NCBI GenBank assembly: GCA_905397405.1
Contig: CAJPVJ010000110.1
Coordinates: 1 to 39,552 of the forward strand
Direction of reading: 5' to 3'
DNA length: 39,552 nt
DNA from: Oppiella nova
Lineage: Eukaryota; Arthropoda; Arachnida; Sarcoptiformes; Oppiidae
The notes beneath the pieces are model-generated. The model saw nothing but the letters and a program-made list of their open reading frames with translations, made no database searches and was not told the DNA's origin. Positions 13,501 through 27,135 of the stretch are shown piece after piece; within the stretch, counting starts at the first letter, position 1; each line of letters starts with the position of its first letter. Made by a program: the position numbers and the translations under genes.

Positions 13501-14780
13501 ATCATATGTTTATATCGCTTTTAATTCAAACGTTATATTAATTTTTTCTTTTGTTAACATAAAACCTTTTTCCATAAATAATATATTTTATTAAACGATA
13601 AGACATTGAAGTTATTTTCAATAATAAGATATTTATTTATTTTATTTATTCATATAAACGCTTAGAAGAGATAACCAAATATTAGAGAAATGTATTTTAT
13701 TAGACGTGTATTGAATTGATTGTAATCATTAGTGTTTGCCATTCACTTAACTTTTTGATAAAATTTTATTTCAAAGAATTATTATGAAAACAAACTTTAA
13801 AAATCCGTAATGTTAAATTAAATTTATTAAAATAAAATTATAAATACAAATTTTAAATCATAAATTTTATTTTAAAAGTAAATTTAATATGATATGTCAC
13901 TCAAAATTTTCTTAATGTGATCTAGAATAATCAAAATTTTAAAATATTTGTCATTACATTTTCTTATTAGATTATAAATTAAATTTTATAACTTATAAAT
14001 TATCATTCAATTTACAATAATACATAAAGTTTAATAAATAAAGTACTAAATTGTTTAAATACAATATTTAGAAAATTTAGTACAACAAAGTTTATTTAAT
14101 TGAACACAAAGTCAAGTACTATTTCATTAATTCCTATAAAGGGATTGATTTCAAATTAAATTTACATAATTTTTATTTTAAGAGCTATCTAAATTTATTG
14201 AAATACTATCATTATTTATCGGGACAACCATTTACTGTATGACTGAAACAAATTGAAATTCAAGGAATAAAAGATTCATTTGAGTTCTCATAGCATTATA
14301 AATGAGATCAATCACTCATTTTGTATTATATTTGCAAATTAATACGAGTTGATCGCCTGATCCACAGCTGAGGGCATTATTTTCAGGATATTATCGCAAT
14401 GGGTGTGCATATTATCGATTATTTTATTTTTAATTGTTTGACATATAAATTCTTTGTTTTTCCTGGCTTCATTTAATTATCGGTTTTGTATTTCTGTAAA
14501 TAAATGAAATACATTTATTACAATTTTATTATTAGTAATGATAATAAACATATAGATTAAACATTAATACTTTATAACATAATAATTTGAAAATTAAGAT
14601 TTTAATTATAAAATTCAAAATAATATCTTAATAAAATAAATGTTTAAAACCGTGAAATATGTAAAATAATTTTTATAATATTTTATTAATTTAAATAACA
14701 AAATATTTTTAAATGCTTAGTATTTACTAAATTAATAAAAGTTAATTATTTAACTATGTATAAAACTCAACAAATTTAAT
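13501..14780. other. Extremely AT-rich block
   Basis: Composition drops well below that of the neighbours. For example 13801-13860 contains only 6 G or C in 60 bases. There are no open frames of note and no recognisable element. Such blocks recur at about 22800-24250 and 36700-37660. Confidence 0.7.
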
Positions 14781-16044
14781 TGACTTTATATTGTAATAAA
14801 AGTGTGAATTTGTTGAGATGTAAATATTTTTAGTTCATTGAACACGAGTTTAATTATATGAAAGCGAGACATTTGAATGGATGAGAAATCTGAATGAAAT
14901 GACAATATGATTGAGAAGAGTGTGTAAATCAAAGGGAATTTGTTTGATCTGAAGATGAGAAGCAATGATGGAATGGATGGCAATGACGGCAATGATAGCA
15001 GCGATGGCACCGACATTAGAGTCGGTAATAATGTTTTCAACAGTTGTGTAGAGATCGGTCGGGCGTAACAGTTAATGTGGTTTTTATAAGGGCTTTATTT
15101 CGCACATAACACACAATAGTAGTGACAAAAATGAAACAAAAGTCTCTCTTTTCTTAGCCAAACATTGGGTTGAATTGAATGGTTTGAATGGTTGGGTCTC
15201 ACGATATATCATATTATATTCCACCGTTCAGTTCACGGCCACAGAAGTAAATAAGCTTTTTATACATAAATCTAATGACAATATGAGATCACAATATTAT
15301 ATTGACTCCGATTCACACCTTCAGATGAGGCTTTCCATATGATGTACACTTCAATTAGGGTTAACTGAGGCGTTGATTTTGTCTTAAAATAAAAGTCAGA
15401 GTAAATGTGAAAAACAATTTCAAGCCAAGAGTTGTGTCATTTTTATTGAATTCATTTGATAGAAAAGTTAGTTTTATTTTATTTATTAATTTCTTGGAGA
15501 CTATAATTTGTTGTAGAGATACACTATTATGGTGTATTGCACTGGTATTGGACTGGTATTTGATGGTATTGTGTGTGCTTTGGAGGCAATAACTCGATGT
15601 CTGCTATTGTCTGTCGTAATAATGCCAAAGCAATCGCATCGACAAACATGTCTTTGTTTTGTTATCACATATTCTCCACAAATACAATATTTGTGTCCAA
15701 AAGGATAGAAACTATACTCCACTAAACTATACGTCTCTCTGTATACTTCGTATTGAGTATTGGATACTATTATAACAGACTTGAAGGGATATCTTGAAGT
15801 TATGAATAGGATATTATTGTCGCCAAAGTCTTCCTTGCTTCAGTGCTCTGTAATAATTGTTAGTCAGCTTAGAATGCAGTGAAAGTAGTACCGGTGCTTA
15901 TATGGTGTATGTGCTGTCTGTGGCAGTCGATTATTTGAACAACTTTATTAAAATTCATCCAAAGAGATCCCATGAGAGGCTTTCTCTCAGTGTACAGATC
16001 TCTATAGCAATAACTGTTGGCAATAGAGTATTGGTTTAGCCCTC

Positions 16045-16045
<1 letters not shown>

Positions 16046-16084
<39 letters not shown>
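16046..16084. repeat. (CT)n microsatellite
   Basis: CT dinucleotide tract preceded by CCTCCTCTCC. Confidence 0.92.
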
Positions 16085-16087
<3 letters not shown>

Positions 16088-16152
16088 CTCTCTGACAAAA
16101 TAGCCTCAAGAAAGTGGAATAACAAAAACCGCCATCCATTTCATTGTTTGCA

Positions 16153-16190
16153 CTCTACCAGTGCTCTACCAGTGCTCTACCAGTGCTCTG
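16153..16190. repeat. 11-bp CTCTACCAGTG tandem repeat
   Basis: Three full units with an 11-nt period (16153, 16164, 16175) plus a partial fourth. The same ACCAGTGC core occurs at about 30280-30300 and 30650-30675. Confidence 0.85.
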
Positions 16191-17100
16191 ATGCACTGCC
16201 AATACACATATATACGGGTATTGGATGCAAGAGTACAATACTGTGTGTCAATCACATAGCGCTTCCACCAGTTTCTCTCTTTTTCATAACAACGGAAGTG
16301 TCGATATCGACGGATCCTAAAACTCCCGAATCTAATAGTGATAGCAATACTGAAAACATTGCCTCTTTTTGCTCTCAAAAACACATACACTTCCAATACA
16401 ATGGCACATAAAGTGTGGGGAAACTGAGACTACACTATGACTTTGGTCTAAAAAATACTCCATTTCTTGCATCGGAACTGGAGTTTGCTTTTGTAGTGAA
16501 GATAAAAAATAAAGAGAAAAAACTATAGCAAAGCAAAAAACTTTTACTAGTTTGTATTATGTTTGACATTAGTCTGATATGTATGGGGCACTAATGCACC
16601 GATAATTAAGCGATTAATATATTTTTTAAACAGCTTTTTATCATAAACGCAATGCATTTGGAGTCGGATATTGAGAAAAAGTTGATTAATAATAGACTGC
16701 TTTTAATGACTAAATTCATTATTACTTCATTAGCACTGATAACGAGAGCTCGGAATATTTGCACCGAAAAATATGATTCACAAAAAATATTGACAAAAAT
16801 AAAGTACCCTTTTTGTGCTATCATTTATATGTATTGCCAATACTCTCTCCTCTAATCATAAATTCTTACTTTAAAATAAAGTTTAAAATTTCAATGAATT
16901 AGATGTCAGTCACATCAGTGAACATCCATTTATGAAGTTTGTCTCCAAAAGTCTCTCTCAATTCTTTTGATCATTTTATTTATCATTTATTGCATTAAAA
17001 TTTCACTTTTCTATTATATAAATAACAGTTAAAAAAGTTTTTTATACTAAAAACTTGAGATTTTTTCTTCTAAATAAGAATAGAGTAGAAAAGTATAGGA

Positions 17101-17126
17101 GAGAAGGGAAGGGAAGGGAAGAGAAG
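17101..17126. repeat. GGGAA purine repeat
   Basis: Repeated GGGAA pentamers within a GAGAAGGGAAGGG run. Confidence 0.75.
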
Positions 17127-18674
17127 TAACTTTTTCTCTGAAAATTTTGTCAAAAATGAATTTTGAGTTAAAGAGAAGTATTAACAATGAGTCGAAATCG
17201 AAATATTTTAATCAGTTTATAGTCAGGACTGGAATGTTATGTAGAAGTCCTGTATTGAGTTGACGGCAATTGAAGGCAAACCTATTTTTATCATTGAATC
17301 TGTTGTTGAGATGCCTTTCACTGGTTGACAGTTTAGAGTTAAGTTGAGTTCACTTTTCATTTTGTTCATTGCATTGAGTTTAAAATAAAATTCATATTTT
17401 ATTTATATAATAAAGGTCCGCTTTTTTAATAGATTCCTTGAGAATAAACTACTTGTGAATGGATTACATTTTGGAGGCGATCTTTATTCTGGTCTCAGAA
17501 AAAATATTTTGTTATAAACCTTTATATCTGACTTAGAAATATAAATAATATTTGTGAGTATAGAGTATAATATACTATATTATAAACTATAAGGACCACG
17601 ACAAAGCCTTAGTTGTGAAAAATGTGAAAAATGTTTTGAGGTTCACATCTATAAGGGTTTATAATATTAGATGTATTGAAAGGCATTCTCTATCTCTGTT
17701 TTTGAATTCAATATAATATTATATAAATACAACGTTTTTCTCTCATCCACAACATTAGAGAGAAAATTATATTAGAGTTGAGAGCCATACCGATGTGGGA
17801 CTTTGAAATAACACAAATCGACTACATTTTTATTTTTTCTCCATTATTACAACACTTCAAATAACTTTCAATCTTTAATAAACTGCTCACAACTGTAATG
17901 TAATTTGTATTTTCAGTGCAATTGTTTGCAATTCTCAACGCTTGCTATACTATGTGTACTGTATGTACTGTATGTCCCATGTTTTGCATACAGAATATAA
18001 TAAAATATAAATTCAATTCCAAAACATGGGTTTTAACGCAAACTTTAAAAAAACATTGAGAACAACACTATCACTACTACTGTATTCATAAACAAACCAT
18101 TGGTCTTATAATATGCATAATAAGTGAGTTAAGCATAAGTTGAATAACTGGTGGATTTGAATGTTTTGAAATCATCAGCAATAGAGTGAAATGAATTGAA
18201 ATGAGTTTCATTGGACTTTCGTTGTGAGAGTTGGTTATGAATTGATTGGTAAGACTAACGGAGATCTAGGCTTCCGTTTGAATGTGATGTTGAATGCAAT
18301 GATGCCTTTGATTTGATTGAAATAAAAAAGGAGAGAGAAGTGACACACAATAGAAGTGACTGTTTATACTGTACTTCACTCACAGCCCATAACTGATATA
18401 GAAATTTATATAAACAGTTATATGACTATTGAATTGAATGAACATTTTTTGATATTTTTATACATTTTGGTTAATATTATTTATAGATAAGGAGAATAAA
18501 GCCACAAAACGGACAGCAAAGATAAAGCCGTGTGTCATATGAGGCACAAAAATCTCAATTTTCAATTCTCTATTAACTTTTATAAAGTTAACAGTTTTTG
18601 GATGTCTGTGTGATTGGCGTAACGCCTCATTCCAAAGGGAATTGCATTCATACACAAGAATACAAAATACAAAA

Positions 18675-18743
18675 CATAGCATAGAATGGCATAGAATAGT
18701 ATAGAATAGCATAGAATAGCTAACATAGAATGCCATAGAATAG
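18675..18743. repeat. CATAGAATAG decamer repeat
   Basis: About six imperfect copies of a 10-bp unit (catagaatgg, catagaatag, tatagaatag and similar). Confidence 0.8.
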
Positions 18744-20019
18744 GCCACATATGAACACCACTACCAATACTACCAGTCATTGTATAACAGAATAACAGAA
18801 TATATGTGTAGTTCTCTGTTATAATCTCTTTCTCTATTTGAAGTGAATGTTATTTCCTGTTATAGTCGACTAAATAATAAGCTCTTCACAAAACATGTCA
18901 AAAGAAATCTAAAAAATACAAAAACTGAAATCCAACTCTTGGTGCCTAAGGCCTGCCCGGCCTTTGTCTGTACCGTATTGTGTCCTATGATTTGAAACAC
19001 GAGATGCGCTCAACTCTACACTAACTCTCAATTCATTTATTACTTATCTATTTTTGCCACATTTTATGCCTTTTTATCCTTTTCTCCAAATATTATATTA
19101 TCTAATATTCAACTTTTCTTCAAATCATTTTCATTTTCTTTCATTCAAAACACAATTATTTTTGCATTCGTTTCAAACCATAGAAACTACTATTTATTTG
19201 TTGTTTATTATATAAATTCATTTCTCGTCTACGCTTTCAAACCATTAAGAGATTGTTTCTGAATTTTCTCTCATTTTTCAATTGTATGGTAAACTCTGCA
19301 GACATTAAATGAAATCGACATTTAATTTGAGTTCATTTTTGTTTATTGTGTGAAACGAATGGAAATGTTGATGAAAGTGATATTTCTTCACTTCAGTGCT
19401 TAAAATAAATTTCTATTTTTCTTATTTTATGATTCTTTTGTAAATTAATTTTAAATCCTCAAAAAGTGCAACAACTCTATTGACAATAGCTTTCTCTATA
19501 CAACAACTCTTATTTGAATGATTTGCTTCAGGCGTTGCACACAATGAGCCAATAAATCTCTAATTGCTATTCAATTGTATGCGAAAAAGTTTTCTCCAAA
19601 AAGCTTTAAAAGTAATATTGATTTACAGCTATTCTCTCGCAAAAATCAATTGTCATTATCTGTCGATTTGAATAAATATTTTGTGACTAATTCACAGATG
19701 TTTTGTGAATTGATTTGCTGTATATAATAGCGATTTCATATTACAAATGTGAATCCAATTGTAATGAATTGGAGTTAAATGTTGAAAAACGATTTCATAA
19801 TAAACTAAATGACTAAATAATAGGACAAGAATTGACAAAAACTAAGAATAGAAAAGCAATTAAACTATAAAAATGTAATTTATTAGAGAATGAGATGAAT
19901 GTTGGCATCCCTTTAGTGCATTCATATGATAACAATTCAATTGAATATAAGTTATTGTCGAACAATAATATTAAGGCTCACAATAGAGTGCCAGAAGTTA
20001 TGAATACTTTTCATAAATG

Positions 20020-20720
20020 ATATTTTTTTATTCAAAGCAAAGTTAGCATTAGCTCCTGGTTTTGCACCTCATATCACATCATATCATACTCGAGCTCTTG
20101 ACGCACACAAACCCCTGTAATTTGAGGGCAAGTATTGGAGGGTATGCCTGATATGCTGTGCAGACATGAGTTCCTTGTAATTTTGGTTTGGCCTGTCTAT
20201 CGGCGCTCTATAACTATTGTGCGGCTCATCTAAACAAAAGTTATGACATTTTTTCTCGTGTCGATTATTCTCATATAAAGACTACATTATAGTCACCAGT
20301 CATTGAGCCAGTGATCAAAAAACGCTGAATTGAGTGAAACAAACACAAAAAACTATTTTATATAATAGTCTTATAAAATAATCTCACGAAAAACGAGAAT
20401 ATTGTGCTGAATATCATAATATAATACTCTTTTTCATCAAATCATTGTCTCAAATAGGCTTATAGTAGTTAATAGTCGACTCGACCATCATTTGGCAAAT
20501 GCTTTATTTGAGTTGAGATGATATGAGGGGTTATTGTAGTGCCAGAGCCCGGGAGTCACAACCTGTGCCAACGCCGAGGGGTCAGTCAGTGTCTGAAGCA
20601 TATGAGTGAATGAAAAGCAATTTGATGTTTGTTTTGGGCCATAATAGTCTAACTCAATGCCAGCCCACAAACACTTTTTGTGTTCAAAACTCTATTAAAT
20701 TCAATTTTGAAACACTGAAC
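20020..20720. promoter_or_regulatory. Less AT-rich islands between the Sox genes, candidate enhancer
   Basis: Two stretches, about 20040-20240 and 20500-20660, are noticeably richer in G and C than the surrounding noncoding DNA and carry mixed, non-repetitive sequence (for example GAGCCCGGGAGTCACAACC at about 20546). They are not coding by any sign I can see. In gene-poor DNA beside developmental regulators such islands are often conserved enhancers. That is inference only. Confidence 0.25.
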
Positions 20721-21489
20721 CGGAAATACTTATGAATGGTTAGCCTATAATATTGTATTCCTTTATTACTTTTGTTTTAATGGGTTCACAAATTATCAAG
20801 AAAAATATAGGGATAGTACTGTTTATGGGCAGCGGGAGGTCTTGTTGTTACTTTTGGCCCTCTAATGGTTTTTCTGGAGTGATTCCGACAAAAAAAGTTA
20901 GAGCTTCTGGTGCTTCAACTGTATTACCATTTTTTTGCATACATGTTGTAAATATATGTATTTGTATCGATTCTTACCTTTGGTTTCATACGAATTTCTA
21001 TATAAATTGGATGCGAATCATAATTATGGTATGCATTGCAATGGATTGGCTTTTGATGTCTTACATGAATACAGTGTGAGTGTAGTGTCTGATTGAGTAT
21101 CTGATCCTGCTTATAATTTGCCATTATTTGGCATTCTTAGAGCTGACACACTTCATTCACGCCCTGCTCTCAAGCCAATCATTATAAACCCCAGTGAATA
21201 CATTGAGATAACATCAAACAATGTCTAACGATTGTCACTCATATCAATCCCGCTTAAAATAATGGGTTTCAAGCTATCAAATCCTTCCTTATATACCATC
21301 CGAAGCGAGCCATACGTAGCATTACAATACCTCCAGTGCCTCTCAACTTCAATAACACCACTACTCTATGGCTAACATGTGAATATGTGCCCATTCAGGT
21401 GCCCATTCACTTAATAATATGCGAAAACACTTTAAAATACCACTTATTATCCAAACTTTACCAACTATACCATGTATAGCATCATAGCA

Positions 21490-21520
<31 letters not shown>

Positions 21521-22799
21521 TTGTAAAATTATTTATCATTTATTTAGTCTTAACTCAAGACTAAACTCATCCTTCTTTTTGGTGATCATAATAAATGAAT
21601 CAAAAGTATTGAGAATGTGAGCCAAAGTGGAGTCAATGGTGTAAATAAATAAATTTACAAATTCTTATTCAGATCTAAAACACAGCCTTTTTCACGATTT
21701 CTATTAACATTAAGAAAATAAAGTGAATTTTGAAATCGCATTCTTTGTGAATATTTGCAGACAAGTCCTGAAGAAAAAGCTGAGTTATCTTTTGGTCGAT
21801 GATTGTGTTCGTGTATGCGATGAGTGACTGATAAATGCTTTTGGAAGCACTGGAAGGATAGGGCCTTTGAATGGTTGGTTGGATGCCTAACTCGTATTCA
21901 TACGCTATAATCGGTATAAATGTGTTTGAAATATGAAAAATAAAAAGTTAAACAATTTATCCCTTGGAGTAGTGGTTGTGTTGAGTGGATGGAGTCGTGA
22001 CTGTAAACTATATTCTTAATTAATAGTGACAAACATGTTATATAACACGTATAGCAATACAATAGACGTAAAAGAGGTGGTCATGCATTCAATGGTAATT
22101 TTAGATCGTTATGTCAAATACGTTCAATTCATAGACTATTAAGGGATACAATTAAATAAAGCAAAACAGTTGAGCATTTGATGGCCACTTCTTTGTTAGT
22201 ATTAAATGAAGGCGTTTTGCAAAACGTATATATGTTTTGAGCAAATTTTTCTCTGACAGGACTCACAATTAAGGTCAGCCTATGCTTAGCCTATGCTTTA
22301 TAAAAGGGCATACTTTACATAACATAACATAACTAAACAGTGTTTAGTTGTTTTACATGACAAAAACTCATGTTATACTGCGAGTCATGACTTTGTTTAT
22401 TGAATGCCTAATTCAGACAAAATGCTTTATAAAACATCTCATAAATTGCATGTTTGAATACACTTTAAATGTAATTTATTTGTAATAAATACCAATTTGT
22501 TGGCCAAACAAATTAATATTAAGTCATTTCATATGACCTTCGCTTCACTACATATTTATTATGATTTGTAGGAAACGTTTGCCTTTTCATTTGCTTTTAC
22601 TTAATATGATATCCATATTATTTAATACAAACTATACCCTAATTATACTCATGTCATGTCCACAACTGAGCAATTTTTGACACAACTTTATAATGCACTG
22701 TATTTAACTTTTTTCAAGTCCCGTCTTATTATAAACTAAACATTTTTGATGTCATTTCTGCTTCAATCCCCGAAATCGTGTTTTTAGATGTATTTGAAA
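20721..22799. other. Noncoding DNA, with one unassigned 108-codon frame
   Basis: A plus-strand frame at 20753-21079 opens at a TTG, with its first ATG at 20780. It is the longest plus-strand frame between the Sox genes, but it is Cys/Ile/Trp-rich, has no domain I know, and no splice or promoter context supports it. The rest holds no visible gene. Confidence 0.4.
21491..21516. repeat. (CT)n microsatellite
   Basis: Uninterrupted CT dinucleotides, about 13 units. Confidence 0.92.
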
Positions 22800-24250
22800 A
22801 ACTTTTATATAAAATATAATATTTATTTATATAAATACATCGATGAAGGGATGGGTGACTAACAGGCGTTCTATAATTATGTCGATTATTAATATATAAT
22901 TAGAGTATTTATATAAAAAATATTTTTCAAATCAAAATCTGATAAATTATTTATTATACTGTATGTCTAAACATCTATAAACATGTTATTTAGGTATTAC
23001 TCAATAAAATAAAATATTTCATCGAATAGTCTATTCTTTATAGAACTTTATTATATGATTGCAAGGCTTTTGACATTAATTTTGATTTTTAAATATAATT
23101 AACTTAAAATAATTGATATTTTAATTATGGTTTATGCTATCATTCAGTATAAACCAGTAAATGGCAACTTCTGGTAAGAGTACTAAGTCATAGTAATAGT
23201 ATAATAGATAGATAGTAATAGATATCTATTGAATTTAAAAAGTTTTTGAAAAATTTATGCACCGATTGTAAGAAAATTAAATCCCATAGAAAATACATAA
23301 TTTAAAAACTGAGAAAACAATTGATGCACAAAATAATGCAAATAATTGTTTTTAAAAAGCTTTTGTTTAAATAAAATAAAATCTAAAGATTCATAAAAAT
23401 TCATTATACTTTGCAATGAATACACTTATCTTTTGAGTCGTGAATAAAGTGTTGCATATAATGTAAGTTTAATAGATATGAAATATTTATTCAAAAAGGA
23501 AAAACAAATAAATTATTATTCTTTTAACAATCAATTATTTAATGAAAATATTCTTCAACCCCTTTTTGATTTAATTTGTTTTACACACATTTGCAAAACT
23601 CTATTCAAAATTGTTTTTTTTGTAAAATGCATTTAAGGGCGGATTTCACAGACAATACTATTTGTTTGTTCATAAGTTAGTCAATGTATTGTTTGTTTAT
23701 ATATTAATTCTTAAAATTCAATTCTTTTACTTCGTTTACCCTTAAGTTATGCTATTATATCATATGAAGTCCTTTGGGATAATTCATAATATTAAGCAAA
23801 ATTCATTTATATATTCAAACCATTTAAAGAAAAATTAATTTTCAAATATTTTGCGATAATAACTTTTATAAATTAAAGACTTTGATAATATTTATTTGAT
23901 AGAATTTTTAATATCACAATATCAAATATTACAAAAGATATAAATAAAATGTGAGATATTTTGCAACTTTCAAAATCAATTCTGGTATAGAATTACATTA
24001 AATTTGACAATTGATTAAAAGTTTATATAAAACATAGAAATGTGAATACAATGAAGAATTGATAGTCAAGTGAATTGTTTGTCGGATCAATAAAAAATAG
24101 TAACAAAACAAAACTGACTGTTTGTTCGTTATTGTTATGTTTGATCAATCTTTTTGCATTCAATTCAATGGAATTCAATGTGTATTTCATTATTATTTTT
24201 TGAAATGATATTATTATTTGAACTGACATTTAACATAATATCAGAGAAGC
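22800..24250. other. Second extremely AT-rich block
   Basis: Long A/T runs with few G or C, no gene and no recognisable element. Similar in character to 13501-14780. Confidence 0.6.
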
Positions 24251-24598
24251 GATACATTAGACGTCTGCCAAACATACACTAAAATCTGGTCTAAAATACA
24301 ATCGATTTGATATTTATTGAGCGCAACAATGAGGCAAACAAGCAGTTTATTATAACATATATAAAAGGATACAATAGAAAAGTTAGTATCATATTATGAA
24401 TGTCTCATAAAATGATTGGCAAAAAACTGTTGTCCTATTTTTGATACACTATTATATTCTGCAAAAATTGTATTCAACCTATTGTTGTGCCAAACAGTGA
24501 ATTATATTGAAAACGGAAGAATAGTATTGTCACAGATGTGCAGACCTGACAATACACTAAATGCTAGGATTATAGCACTCATACCACTTATGCCACTA

Positions 24599-24662
24599 AC
24601 AAATACTACCAAATATTACCAAATACTACCCAATACTACCCCATACTTCCCAACACTACCAT
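24599..24662. repeat. Degenerate AATACTACC tandem repeat
   Basis: About six imperfect 10 to 11-nt units (aatactacca, aatattacca, aatactaccc, catacttccc, acactacc). Confidence 0.8.
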
Positions 24663-24800
24663 TCTGTTGACCCAAAGCAGATGTCTTATAAGCTTTTAAA
24701 TGCAAAACCATTTCTAATGTAAAGCAGGATTAAGAGACTTTCCATTCATCCTTATAAATAATATAAATTCAATTTAATTATACAATCCGTGCGCTAACAA

Positions 24801-24842
<42 letters not shown>
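24801..24842. repeat. (CT)n microsatellite with one TTT interruption
   Basis: CT dinucleotide tract of about 20 units, broken once by CTTTCT. Confidence 0.92.
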
Positions 24843-26418
24843 CTAATGGCAGTCAATGTCAAACTCACTTTTGCAGCAAATTTTGGCAATACCTGCAAGT
24901 GTTCAGTTCTTCAAATAGCTTTGGGCTATAATTAATCATTTGTCTGATTAAGTTTAAGCCACTCTCTCAGCACTGTCTGGTCTTATACCTCCAACTCTGA
25001 TCTAACATTCAATTTTGAATAGTAAACCAAAAAGTGATTTGTTTGGAGTTTTTATATGAATCGCTTGTTAAGAAATATTCGGTATTATATTCACCATTGA
25101 ATAAAAGCAAGTGTTGGGAGAATACAAGTGCTACCTGTTATTGGCTGTAATGGTTAGGCAATGCCTGCCAAAGCCTAAGAGTGCTAACAATGTTTAGCGC
25201 AGCATAACTAAACTCGTAATCAATTATGTCGTGAGTTTTTATAATTGATTTTACGAAGTCGTCCTCTCTTTTTGTTTTTGATTTCATTAATTCTTTGTTT
25301 ACAGAGAATAACATATAAATAATTCTTCAGTTTTTCATTTAGAGTACAATCGCATTGAAAAACCTCTAATAGCCTCAAAACTTGAGCTCATAATAAACCA
25401 AACAGTTTAAGGAAATAATTGCTTATATTTATTAAATAGATGTTGAGATAGCTTTGAATGAGAGCTAAACATAATTGAAAAGCAATGCAAATGTGTTTAT
25501 AGTCTATAGAAATGAGAGATAGAAGAGAGGGCTCCACTCCAGTACTGAGTTATAGAAAAGTTTATTCAAATAAAAAAATGTAAAAAATAGAGAAAATATA
25601 AAAGAATTGGAAAAAATATCGCCTGAATTGCCTGAAGGCCTAATATAGCGGTGAGAATGAATAGTGCGGTATATTCTGTATATTCTGTAGGTTTTAGTGT
25701 GTGTTTTCGTGTCGATTCTGATGCCTAACGTTAGATACAGAATATAAAAGTTATATAAATTAATATTATGGCACATTGGCGATGTTTTTAATGTGGTGTT
25801 TGCACTGTAAGAGTTAGGTATCAGTGCTCACAAATTTAACTGTTATATGAGTTGGATATGTATCCCCTCCCGCGCTATTCGCTACTATATTCTTGTGAAC
25901 AATACATTGGGAACAGTATTAACAGTATTATTGTTATTCTGTATTCACTATTGTATGGATGCGCAGCCATTATCGCGCCTAACGTTTCCGTTTTGACATT
26001 TTGTCACAAACACTGTTATGTTCATTGTTTCTGATAAAAACCCGTACCAAACAAATACTTTACACAATATTACATCTCACTGTAACAGCACCCGTACCTA
26101 ACTCTACAATAAAAATGCTTGGATATATCACTGCAGGCATCCATTCAATATAATACACACCGAAAACTGTATTATTGACATGATTTCAAAATTGATACCA
26201 AACTTGAGGGGAAAGCAGTTTCAGATACTGTTACCCATCAAAACTATATATGACTTTCTGTTTTATAATCATAAACTTATCCACAACTCATGTCATATCC
26301 AATCTATTCATTCAAATTCCAAACTAAAATAGCAAATATGTTTTCAAACAAATATTCTGTTGTTTTCTTTTCCATAATTATTTATTGTATTCACTTCTGT
26401 GTGAGTGAGTGAAATAGG

Positions 26419-26422
<4 letters not shown>

Positions 26423-26453
<31 letters not shown>
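26423..26453. repeat. (GA)n microsatellite
   Basis: About 15 GA units after a GGGAGG lead-in. Confidence 0.92.
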
Positions 26454-26456
<3 letters not shown>

Positions 26457-26936
26457 TTGGTAAGAATTTGTTTGTGAGAAATGACTGAATTATAGGAATG
26501 GAGTGAAAGGAATAACAAGTCCTCGACTTCTAGTGATGTGTCACTTGAGTTCACAATTTAATAGAGAGGTATAGAAGGCATGGATTTTGACTTTTTTTTA
26601 AAGTAAAGCTTTGGCTCCAAAAAACAGGTCTATTGAGGGCTGGGATTGAATGCATTGATAGTTTAGAGGTTGTATTATCTTTCGGTGAAAATGTTGTGAT
26701 TGTTATGTTGTGCCGAAGGAAAACATAATAGACATTAGAATGTCTTTAATTTGCACTTATATTGCATTACATGTGAGACCAGAGATAAAAAGGTAGACAT
26801 CATATCATATCCAATGTATTGTATGACGCCTTCTCTGACTCAACAACTTTTATAAAGTCCTTAATATATACTTTGCAAGAGATTCCGATACAAAAGCACT
26901 AAAATTAGTACATATTGTTAAATAAATTTTGACAGA

Positions 26937-26954
26937 TTTATTGTTTCATTTATT
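26937..26954 (-). terminator. Probable polyadenylation signals of the second Sox gene
   Basis: Two minus-strand AATAAA hexamers, at 26937-26942 and 26949-26954, lie about 180-200 nt beyond the stop codon of the Sox gene that ends at 27136. Spacing fits a short 3' UTR. AATAAA is common in AT-rich DNA, so support is moderate. Confidence 0.4.
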
Positions 26955-27135
26955 TTTTTTTGTTAACTCAAATATATTTACAATACATTCGACATTAAAA
27001 CAGATAGTTTGTGAAATTATATATTAAATTACTGTTCAACTAAAAAACACTACACATTATGTGCGCATATTTTTATTAACTGGTCAATACATATGTGGTT
27101 TCAATTGTTTGGGTGATTAAATAAATATTAGATAA

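Larger units (their letters stand above)
14781..20019. other. Noncoding DNA between the Sox genes, left part
   Basis: No gene recognised. Frames at 14786-15040 (minus) and 16148-16411 (plus) are low-complexity or repeat-derived and match no family I know. Simple repeats are listed separately. Confidence 0.5.
24251..26936. other. Noncoding DNA downstream of the second Sox gene
   Basis: No gene recognised. It holds the simple repeats listed separately. Confidence 0.5.

Noticed and set aside
14786-15040. 84-codon minus-strand Ser/Leu/Pro-rich frame
   Set aside because: Derived from short GGCAATGATGG-like repeats; no family resemblance.
20753-21079. 108-codon plus-strand frame
   Set aside because: Begins at TTG, rich in Cys, Ile and Trp, no domain, no splice context. 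A short antisense stretch looked protein-like but is broken by stops, and I could not tie it to any family.
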